Source: Giardia muris
Lineage: Eukaryota; Fornicata; Diplomonadida; Hexamitidae
Reading direction: 5' to 3'
Length of the DNA: 64,000 nucleotides
Assembly (NCBI GenBank): GCA_006247105.1
Contig: CM016926.1
Coordinates: 930,001-994,000, forward strand
A model generated the notes under the pieces. That model made no database searches and was not told the DNA's origin. It was given only the letters and a program-made list of their open reading frames with translations. The stretch's first letter is position 1; every line of letters begins with the position of its first letter. This document shows positions 53,656 through 60,692 of this stretch, in pieces. A program made the position numbers and the translations under genes.

Positions 53656-54696
53656 ATGTCCTTCCATGAAGGCAACCTTCTCGTCCAACTGATCCGCAAG
53701 GTCGACCTCCTGCAGGCGCAGCTCGACACGGCGGATCGGGTGCGGCTCGGTGGCGCGAGGGGCGGCGGGCCCGCCCCAAACACCTCCTTTTTCGTCCACA
53801 ACGGTACCCGTTATCTTCCTTGCACCATCTCTCTCGGTAATGGGACGCTCTCCATTGCCCTCCTGGATGACAACTACACAAAGGTCGTTAACTTAAGTCA
53901 GATCCAAGGCGTCGTCTGCGATGCGATGTATGTTCCCGGTTCTAATACTGCCGTTTATGCCTTACAGCTTTCCCTCGGGTCGTCTAGCATGGTGATATAC
54001 TCCAGCGAGCGCGTACACTGCGAGGAGCTCGCAAGCGCTATCGCCTCCGCCGCTCACCTCTCCTCACGTGGGTTCCAACGTGGCTCTCAATCAATCGGAG
54101 GATCATACACTCGTGAGGATTTCCTTCTCAGCCGCCCTCACCTCGACGCCTCCGGCGTCGGGCATATCTTTGGCAAACCGATCGCCCCTTCTGTCTTCAA
54201 TTGTAACGATCAGTCACGGTACTCGACGGTTGGTCTATTCGCCCAGGACTCCTTCGCCCAGCCTCAATTCTCTCGCGGCTTGGAACCTTCTACAGGCCTC
54301 CGTGGAAGTAAGCAGTACCCACCCGTCGAACTTTACGCTTCACGTCAACCTGACGAACGTGACCTTGCTTTCTATTCCGTCACGACAAACGCTAGCGTCC
54401 ATGAGAGGCCAAGGTCTCAGTCCGAGAACCTTCGTGATGGTACGGCTTATGCATCAAACCTCTTTAGTACGACCATTCCTCAAGTGAGCGACATCGCTAG
54501 CGTCTTCCAACAAAGCGCCTATCAAGGGACGAGTCAACTGGAACACCAGCGGTCTGGGATCACGGAAAAGCGCCTCTCGACCATCTGTCAGGAGTACGAG
54601 GCGGTCATTATGAAGCAACACACAATGATCAACTGGCTTTGGGGGCTTGTCCGTGAGCTCAATGGCCGTGTGGTCAATAGCGAGAAGCACGAGTGA
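53656..54696 (+). CDS. Hypothetical protein with PH-like domain, 346 residues
   Basis: Start ATG after TTCTAAA, 7 bp from the divergent pseudokinase. An N-terminal helix (LLVQLIRKVDLLQAQLDTAD) precedes a beta-rich segment ending in a helix (RYLPCTISLGNGTLSIALLD; VVNLSQIQGVV; YALQLSLGSSSMVIYSSE; CEELASAIASAA). That layout is PH/PTB-like. A disordered region and a C-terminal helix (ICQEYEAVIMKQHTMINWLW) follow. Function unknown. The poly(A) signal AGTGAA overlaps the stop, and the tRNA 3' end is 2 bp further. Confidence 0.82.
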   Translation: MSFHEGNLLVQLIRKVDLLQAQLDTADRVRLGGARGGGPAPNTSFFVHNGTRYLPCTISLGNGTLSIALLDDNYTKVVNLSQIQGVVCDAMYVPGSNTAVYALQLSLGSSSMVIYSSERVHCEELASAIASAAHLSSRGFQRGSQSIGGSYTREDFLLSRPHLDASGVGHIFGKPIAPSVFNCNDQSRYSTVGLFAQDSFAQPQFSRGLEPSTGLRGSKQYPPVELYASRQPDERDLAFYSVTTNASVHERPRSQSENLRDGTAYASNLFSTTIPQVSDIASVFQQSAYQGTSQLEHQRSGITEKRLSTICQEYEAVIMKQHTMINWLWGLVRELNGRVVNSEKHE

Positions 54697-54697
54697 A
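54692..54697 (+). promoter_or_regulatory. AGTGAA poly(A) signal overlapping a stop codon
   Basis: GAGTGAACG at the end of the PH-like gene contains AGTGAA across its TGA stop. The site abuts the tRNA-Pro gene on the other strand. Confidence 0.6.
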
Positions 54698-54698
54698 C

Positions 54699-54770
54699 GG
54701 GGAGCACCGGGAATCGAACCCGGAACCTCTCGGACCCAAACCGAGAATCATACCACTAGACCATGCTCCC
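54699..54770 (-). tRNA. tRNA-Pro (anticodon TGG)
   Basis: A full cloverleaf on the minus strand: acceptor GGGAGCA pairs with TGCTCCC, D-arm GTCTAGTGGTATGAT, anticodon stem CTCGG/CCGAG around loop TTTGGGT with anticodon TGG, and T-arm CCGGGTTCGATTCCCGG. The discriminator base is C. A box (TGGTCTAGTGGTA) and B box (GGTTCGATTCC) are standard internal Pol III promoters. No intron. The first 15 bases overlap the 3' end of the kinase gene on the same strand, whose TAG stop lies in the D-stem/A box. No run of four T's is seen within about 75 bases downstream. Confidence 0.97.
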
Positions 54771-55922
54771 TACCCGGCCGCGGAGGTCGGCCTTCGGGTC
54801 TCCGGTGGCGCAAACGAGTTTTCGCCTGCGTCGGGTTTTGGAGCTTATGGCCTGATGTCGAGGTTGCTGTCTACATCCTCGCGCCCTTCGGGTCTGAACG
54901 GCCTGGCTTGCGACGTGGATCTCCGAGTCTCCAACCCCACGCTCGGTCCGCTCCACGACCTCTGAAAGCTTCGTGGTGGTATCCAGGGAGTTCGCAGGGG
55001 CGATAGAATGAGGTAGCCTGGGATAGAGTGCAGTATTGCTATCAGTACTACTAAAATCATGAGCCCAGGAATTAACGACCGTATTCCGAAGCTCCTGTGA
55101 GTCTTCGATTAGCGTATCCAGTGTATCTCCACAGGAGAGAGAGAGGGAGGGGCTGGAGTCGACCACAAGATCTTGTAGCTCGGGATACGCAAGGAGCTCT
55201 TCAAGAGATGGCCGATGATTGGGATCAACTGAAAGGCAGGAGGCAACGAAGTTCCTAAGGCTATTTGGACAGCCTCGCGAGTAGAACTTGATCCCTCGAG
55301 CGAAATCTATCCTACGGAAGACTGGAAAGGTGAGAGTACAGAGTGCATAAGCTATACAACCGAGTGCCCAAATATCGACTGCTGGAGAGTACCTGGCTGC
55401 GCCACCGTCAAACTCTGGTGGTAGAGGATCAAGTAGTACCTCTCCAGGATCTCCAGAAGGACACAGGTCGAGTAGAGGAGTGTACCCAAAATCTGATAGA
55501 ACTAGAACTCCGCTTTCTTTGACAATAACGTTCCGAAGATGCATTCTTCCATGGATATGTCCAGCTGCATGGATGGTTCGCATCCCAACAAGGAGCTGGT
55601 GTAAAATGTCCCAGATCTCAGCGCTTCCGAAGGGCCTGCAACTGATACGTCGTGAACGAATTAGGTCTTCCAGAGACCCACAGACCGAGTACCGTGTCGA
55701 GACTAAGAAGCAGTCGCGACACTGGTCATACCGGAGAGAATAGATCGGAAGGACACCGGGCCTACGAATGTCAGTCAAGCGTAAAAGTAGAGAACGTGCC
55801 CCTTCGCGCTCCTCCTCGTTGAGACCGGCTAAGGAGTATTCCTTCTGGACCACCATCGTCTTCCCATCCTCCCTGAGAAGCACAGAGGGCCCTAAGGAGC
55901 CTCCACCGAGGCCTGATAACAT
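54756..55922 (-). CDS. NEK-like pseudokinase, 388 residues
   Basis: Kinase fold over about 10-265: VVQKEYS keeps the VAIK Lys (Lys27), but there is no glycine loop. The HRD region reads HGRMHLRNV, so both catalytic Asp and Lys are lost. DFG is intact (LSDFGYTPLL). The activation loop and APE are replaced by PLPPEFDGGAARYSPAVDIW then ALGCIAYALCTLTFP. The C-terminal 120 residues are disordered and basic (SKTRRRRK). Almost certainly non-catalytic. The last codons and TAG overlap the tRNA-Pro gene. The ATG lacks an A-run, so an earlier or later start cannot be excluded. Confidence 0.82.
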   Translation of the reverse strand: MLSGLGGGSLGPSVLLREDGKTMVVQKEYSLAGLNEEEREGARSLLLRLTDIRRPGVLPIYSLRYDQCRDCFLVSTRYSVCGSLEDLIRSRRISCRPFGSAEIWDILHQLLVGMRTIHAAGHIHGRMHLRNVIVKESGVLVLSDFGYTPLLDLCPSGDPGEVLLDPLPPEFDGGAARYSPAVDIWALGCIAYALCTLTFPVFRRIDFARGIKFYSRGCPNSLRNFVASCLSVDPNHRPSLEELLAYPELQDLVVDSSPSLSLSCGDTLDTLIEDSQELRNTVVNSWAHDFSSTDSNTALYPRLPHSIAPANSLDTTTKLSEVVERTERGVGDSEIHVASQAVQTRRARGCRQQPRHQAISSKTRRRRKLVCATGDPKADLRGRVGSMV

Positions 55923-56249
55923 CTCAGCCCGGCTTCAAAAAATGACTGGCTTAATGATCTCTTCTACGACATTCCCCGGTCGGCTATCCCCCCTCCTTAA
56001 GCACTTCTTCGCTAGAAGTCTATCGACGCCTCGTTATTCGAGAGCTTAGCCCAGGTACTGAAGCCTTAATAGAGAAGCCTTTCATACCAATGACGAAAAC
56101 TAGATGTTCACGGCATACCTCATCCAACTCTGGAGCTCAGTCAACTTCTACCGACCTCGAAAAGTTCTACAGGATGACCATCTTCTCCTCCCTTAACTAT
56201 TGAGGTGTCTTCGAAAGGTGTTCCGTTCTACCTGGAAAACCTCAACGTC
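55923..56249. other. Interval between two minus-strand genes, no convincing gene
   Basis: 327 bp. The only item seen is a 35-codon plus-strand frame at 55942-56049 with a good A-rich start (CTTCAAAAAATG), 19 bp from the kinase start. Too short to call. No tRNA or other RNA recognised. Confidence 0.5.
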
Positions 56250-57275
56250 CTAGCTCTTGGTCCTCAGTCGAACAAGCTCCTCCTCGAGGGCAAGTATTCG
56301 AGCCTTCTGATCCGCGAGTTCCCTCTTGACGGCTTCGGAGTCTTTGCAGGCATGGGAAAGGTCCTCGTTGGTCTTGGCGAGCTGTGCCTTGAGGGAGGAG
56401 ATTTCCTTCCTCTCCTCGTCTAGAGCAGCTCTTAATGAAGTGAGTTCCTTCTTGACAGATTCGTCCTCAGTCGTTTGTTTGTTAATACATTCCTGGACGA
56501 GTGGTTCGGAATTCGGTGAAGGAACTCTTTCTGTCCCCTCATTCTCGAGGAGCTCACGAATACGGGTGTAGTCTCCTCCTTCTAAACTGTTGTTCGCATG
56601 CCATTGAGCGGTATGGCCTTTGGAATCCTTCAGTCCCTGTTCGTAGGGGAGAAGGAGTTCAACTATTTCGGGGTAGTTGTAGTGGGCTGCCATCATGAGA
56701 GCCGTCGTTCCGGGGGGAAAGTCGTTATATTCCTTCGTTGTCTGCTTCCCTACCTCAGAAAGGAGAAGTCGGACGGACCCCGTATGACCATAACAGGCCG
56801 CCAACATCAGTGCAGTTCGTCCATCATTGGCTTGAATTCCGAGCTCTCTCTCAAGGAGGGGGATGCAATCTGCATGACCATTGAAGATGGCGTGCATCAA
56901 TGCAGTTAACCCATCACTGTCTTGGATCCCCATTTCTCTTTCGAGCAGGGCTACGCAGTTGATATGACCCTCATCCGCAGCCACCATCAATGCAGTTTGA
57001 CCATCGCCGCTCCGCATTCCAATCTCCCTTTTGAGTAAGGGGACGCAGTCGGCGTGACCCCTCCACACTGCCTTCATCAGCGCAGTCCCTCCGTCGTTGT
57101 CTTGCATTCCCAATTCCTTCTCAAGTAGGGGTATACAGTTGGTATTGTCATATCCTGCAGCCCACATCAAGGCCGTCCAACCGTCTTCATTCTTTTGCCC
57201 TACCTCTTTAAGGTTGGCCTTCACGCCCTCGAAGTCTCCATTCCAGGCCATCTCCATCAAAACGGTGAGAGACAT
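56250..57275 (-). CDS. Ankyrin-repeat 'protein 21.1' with C-terminal coiled coil, 341 residues
   Basis: The start ATG follows GGCTCAAAAA. Residues 1 to about 225 are seven to eight ankyrin repeats with the Giardia 21.1 wording (DGWTALMWAA, CIPLLEKELG, GTTALMMAAHYNYPEIVELL). They end in the family cap HTAQWHANNSLEGGDYTRIR. From about 240 a heptad coiled coil runs to the C-terminus (VKKELTSLRAALDEERKEIS; ADQKARILALEEELVRLRTK). No kinase domain. It is clearly paralogous, repeat for repeat and in the coiled coil, to the divergent gene starting at 57738. Protein 21.1s are an expanded Giardia family of mostly unknown role, probably protein-protein adaptors. Confidence 0.93.
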   Translation of the reverse strand: MSLTVLMEMAWNGDFEGVKANLKEVGQKNEDGWTALMWAAGYDNTNCIPLLEKELGMQDNDGGTALMKAVWRGHADCVPLLKREIGMRSGDGQTALMVAADEGHINCVALLEREMGIQDSDGLTALMHAIFNGHADCIPLLERELGIQANDGRTALMLAACYGHTGSVRLLLSEVGKQTTKEYNDFPPGTTALMMAAHYNYPEIVELLLPYEQGLKDSKGHTAQWHANNSLEGGDYTRIRELLENEGTERVPSPNSEPLVQECINKQTTEDESVKKELTSLRAALDEERKEISSLKAQLAKTNEDLSHACKDSEAVKRELADQKARILALEEELVRLRTKS

Positions 57276-57737
57276 TTTTTGAGCCTTATTTCTCCTCGAT
57301 TCTAGCACACTATGGAGGTGTCCTGGCGTTAACTTTCCTCACTTCCCTTCCAAGTAGAATCATTCTTTCAATGGCCTGGACTCCTTCCCAGTCCAAGAGG
57401 CCGACCCATCATCTCACATCCCCTCGACAACAGAGGGGCGTCCAGATCGATGCACCCGTCCCCGGGAAGCCAGTGGGCCCCTCTCTCCGTCTGGCACGGC
57501 TCTCGTCAGAGGCCATTCGTCCTCGAGAGGGGAACGGGCCCGATCCTCACCAGGGGGTTGGGGAGCTATAAGGAGAGACTGATGACCAGTGGGAGCTCAT
57601 CCAGGGACGAGAGCGCCCCGAGGAGAGCTGTGGGCCTCTCGTCCTCAAGACAGGTCGTTGGTAGTGGTTGGATGCCCAGAGTGTCAGATGGGGGCCTCAG
57701 TGGAAGGCTAGTGAAAGTGGATGCTTGATGTTCAAAA
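57276..57737. other. Divergent intergenic region between paralogous ankyrin genes
   Basis: 462 bp, long for this window. GC-rich in the middle with short palindromes (CCTCGAG repeated in CGTCCTCGAGAGGGG). Two overlapping plus-strand frames (57371-57571, 57450-57728) lack A-rich starts and protein-like composition. Both flanking genes have their own A-run before the ATG. No RNA gene seen. It probably holds the two promoters and decayed sequence. Confidence 0.5.
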
Positions 57738-59117
57738 ATGTCCGTTACAGACTTGATGTGGGGGGCCTGGAACGGGGACCTCGAGAAGGTGAAAAAGAAC
57801 CTTAGTGAGGTTGGAAAGCAGGATGAAAATGGTCAGACGGCCCTGATGTGGGCTGCAAAAGGAGGTCACTCCAATTGCATTCCCCTACTTGAGAAGGAGA
57901 TTGGGATGCATGATAGTGATGGATGGACAGCTCTAATGTTGGCTGCATACAATGGAAAGGCAGATTCCATCCGGCTCCTCCTGTCTGAGGCGGGGAGTCA
58001 GTCGACGAGAGGATGGAGGGGCTTTCCTCCTGGAACGACTGCTCTCATGCTCGCAGCCCACCAGAACTATCCCGAGATTGTCCAGCTTCTCCTTCCCTAT
58101 GAGCAAGGAATGACTGATGCCAATGATCACACAGCTCAATGGCATGCGAACAACAGTTCAAGGGGAGGAGACTTCAGCCAAGTCAATGAGCTCCTCAAGA
58201 ATGAGGGCACAAAACGACTTCCTCCACCGGATCCTGAATTACTCAGACTACGAAGATGCATCAACGAACTCACCACTGAGAACGACTCCCTCAAGAAAGA
58301 CCTCTCCTCTTCCAAGAATGCACATGAGGAAACAAAGAAGGAGCTATCCCAACTGAATCGAGAAGTCTCCTCCCTCAAACAGCAGCTCGACAATGCCATC
58401 GATGAGTCCAAGAGGCATGCGAAGATGAATGAGGACCTCCAGAAGGCCTCTGACCAGAATCAGCCCCTCGTTGCCTATCTCGAGAAGGAAAACGCCAACC
58501 GTCAGGCCCGTATCGAAGAACTCATTGCTGAGAAAGCATCTCTCCAGGAGAAATTATCCTTCTCCAAGGAGGCCCTAGAAGAGACAAGGAAGGAGATCTT
58601 CTTTCTTCAGAAACAATTCGCATCGTCCAAGAGTACATGCACCGAAGTAGAATGGAATCCTCTCCAGATGAATCGAGAGATCGACCTCCTCAAACAGCAG
58701 CTAGAGAAGTACCGGGAGATGTACGAGATCTCAAACAAGAGAGCACAAGAGGCTGAGAAGAGCTTTGTCGAGGTGAGGGGAGAGAACACTTCCCTCAAGA
58801 ACCAGCACTCAAAGACCATTGAAGACTCATCCTACACCAATACTGACTTCGGTGCCCTCAAGAAAGCACTCGCTGACCAGAAGGCCCGGAACCTCGCCCT
58901 CGAGAAGGAGAACGCCCGACTGAGGACCGAGAGCCATGACATGAAAGACCTTCGGAGACGCCTCGAGGAGGTGGAGGAGGAGAAGAGGGCCCTCCTCCAG
59001 AACCTCGCTGCCGTCGGGGGCAGGCTTCCCCCCGCACGGGAGGACAGCTCTCTCATCTCATCCGCCATCCAGGGAGACCTCAACACACTCCGAAGGCACC
59101 TCGACCAGGCGGGATAG
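57738..59117 (+). CDS. Ankyrin 21.1/coiled-coil protein, 459 residues; N-terminal part of an interrupted ankyrin-NEK gene
   Basis: ATG after TTCAAAAATG. About four ankyrin repeats (1-140; GQTALMWAAKGGHSNCIPLL, GTTALMLAAHQNYPEIVQLL) and the 21.1 cap HTAQWHANNSSRGGDFSQVN are followed by a long coiled coil (about 165-430) ending ADQKARNLALEKENARLRTE. Near the end an ankyrin repeat begins (SSAIQGDLNTLRRHLDQAG) but is cut by TAG at 59115. The frame continues unchanged into KDSSGMTALMHAASRG and a kinase, so the stop falls inside an ankyrin repeat. Either the gene was one NEK of about 826 residues broken by a nonsense change, or two genes now exist. Confidence 0.85.
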   Translation: MSVTDLMWGAWNGDLEKVKKNLSEVGKQDENGQTALMWAAKGGHSNCIPLLEKEIGMHDSDGWTALMLAAYNGKADSIRLLLSEAGSQSTRGWRGFPPGTTALMLAAHQNYPEIVQLLLPYEQGMTDANDHTAQWHANNSSRGGDFSQVNELLKNEGTKRLPPPDPELLRLRRCINELTTENDSLKKDLSSSKNAHEETKKELSQLNREVSSLKQQLDNAIDESKRHAKMNEDLQKASDQNQPLVAYLEKENANRQARIEELIAEKASLQEKLSFSKEALEETRKEIFFLQKQFASSKSTCTEVEWNPLQMNREIDLLKQQLEKYREMYEISNKRAQEAEKSFVEVRGENTSLKNQHSKTIEDSSYTNTDFGALKKALADQKARNLALEKENARLRTESHDMKDLRRRLEEVEEEKRALLQNLAAVGGRLPPAREDSSLISSAIQGDLNTLRRHLDQAG

Positions 59118-59132
59118 AAGGACTCCTCAGGC

Positions 59133-60218
59133 ATGACGGCTCTGATGCACGCCGCCTCCCGAGGCCAGACCGAGGTCGTCCGCCTCCTCCGGCCCCTCGA
59201 GGCCCGCCTCCAGGACGGGAGGGGATGGACGGCCCTGATGCATGCAGTGGGGAGAGGACACGAGGAGTGCGCCGGCCTCCTCCTTCTGGAGCAAGACATT
59301 GCTGATATGGAACACGACTCTCCTGAGGACATCGCTACAAAGTCCTACGAAGAGGCGGATGGCGAGAGGAAGGTCGTATACGAGAAGATTGTATCCCTTC
59401 TCGAGAAGAAGTCTCAGCTTCCGGGGCTTCCAAAGAACCTCTCGGAATATCATTTGACCGCTGTGCTCGGAAGAGGTGCCTTTGGGGATGTCTATGCGGG
59501 CCATGGGAATGGCCGGAACGTGGCGGTCAAGGTTGTTAGCCTTGGAAGACACAATGATGAGGAACGGAGACTGCTTCGCAGAGAGGCGGAGATATTCCCC
59601 TCCCTCGACCATCCGAACATCCTCCGGTGCCTCGGGACAGGAGAGGACAGCATCGAGGACACCTTTGTGCTCGTGGCAGAACTCTGTTGTGGAGACCTTC
59701 GTGAGGAGATGGATAGAAGGAAGAAAGCAGGACATTCCTATACCGATCAGGAGGTCTGGAAGACGATCCGAGAGGTGGCCGCCGCCCTCGCATACCTCCA
59801 CGAGAAGAGGCATGTTCATCGAGACCTGAAGCCAGAGAACGTCCTCCTTTCCCCGGACGGCCGGTGTGTCCTGGGAGACTTTGGTATTGCAAGAACGCTC
59901 GGGGACTCGTCCCGGATGAGTACGATATTAGGAACACTTTCGTACATGGCCCCCGAGCTTCATCGAGGAGAGAGGTATGACAAGTCCGTCGACATCTGGG
60001 CCCTGGGGGTGATGGCGTACGAGATGTGCACCCACGCCCTTCCGTTCGAGAACGTAGCAGCTGTCCTCAACGAGACGTCCGCTCCTTCTCTCGAGGGTCG
60101 TCCCTCAGACCTTGCTGTCCTCATCTCCCGGATGCTCTCAAAGAACCCCGAAGACCGTCCGACAGCACAAGCTGTTCTAGAAGAGGCAGAGAGGCACGTG
60201 ACCCAGAAGAGTGGTTGA
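59133..60218 (+). CDS. Ankyrin-NEK kinase, 361 residues; catalytic part of the interrupted gene
   Basis: The first in-frame ATG after the TAG is 15 bp downstream, inside an ankyrin repeat (GMTALMHAASRG), and has no A-run, so an independent start is doubtful. Two ankyrin repeats (1-60) precede a complete NEK-type kinase: GRGAFG (113-118), VAVK with Lys133, HRDLKPEN with Asp231, LGDFG with Asp249, GTLSYMAPE and DIWALGVMAYEMCTHALPF. Of the four NEK-like kinase domains here it is the only one with every catalytic residue. If not translated from its own ATG it would be a pseudogene part, or reached by stop readthrough. Confidence 0.82.
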   Translation: MTALMHAASRGQTEVVRLLRPLEARLQDGRGWTALMHAVGRGHEECAGLLLLEQDIADMEHDSPEDIATKSYEEADGERKVVYEKIVSLLEKKSQLPGLPKNLSEYHLTAVLGRGAFGDVYAGHGNGRNVAVKVVSLGRHNDEERRLLRREAEIFPSLDHPNILRCLGTGEDSIEDTFVLVAELCCGDLREEMDRRKKAGHSYTDQEVWKTIREVAAALAYLHEKRHVHRDLKPENVLLSPDGRCVLGDFGIARTLGDSSRMSTILGTLSYMAPELHRGERYDKSVDIWALGVMAYEMCTHALPFENVAAVLNETSAPSLEGRPSDLAVLISRMLSKNPEDRPTAQAVLEEAERHVTQKSG

Positions 60219-60300
60219 TCCGAGTCCTGGATGACGACCCAAAAGCCTCAATGAATCAGGCGGTCCTGCCCATCAGTCCGGAAGGCGAGGACAAGTGAAG

Positions 60301-60692
60301 ATGGAGGCCTTCCTCCTTGACCGTCTCCAGGAGAGGGCGAAGGACCCTCCCCAAGGGATGAGGAACACGCAGCCAAGTGGTACGCCTACAATGGGAAGGC
60401 GTTGAGAGGCCACTACTCCCGAGTCCACGAGCTCCTCGAGTACGAGGGCTTGGAACGGATCCCTCCCCCGACCCCTGGAGCAGCCAACCGGAGAGGCGTC
60501 AGGGAGCTCTCCTCGTCCAGGAGCCTTCCAGAGGGGATGACCTGTGTCATCTGCCTCACGAATCCGAAGGACACGCTCCTCCAGCCCTGTGGCCACCTCT
60601 GCGTCTGCTCCAGCTGTGCAGGGCGGATCATGAACCAGACCTGCCCGCTCTGCAGGACTTCCATCGATAACACTGTCAAGGTGTACCTCTAG
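60301..60692 (+). pseudogene. Frameshifted ankyrin-RING (21.1-RING) remnant
   Basis: The 3' part is intact in one frame: a 21.1 cap (HAAKWYAYNGKALRGHYSRV then HELLEYEGLERIPP), then a C3HC4 RING domain (CVICLTNPKDTLLQPCGHLC then VCSSC...CPLCR) ending at TAG 60690-60692. The preceding segment reads as ankyrin (LLDRLQERAKDPPQG) in a different frame, so a frameshift lies near 60350. No ATG with proper context opens the RING frame; it could start at 60537 (MTCVICLTN) as a minimal RING peptide. RING domains act as ubiquitin E3 ligases with an E2. Homologous cap sequence links it to the flanking ankyrin genes. Confidence 0.72.
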
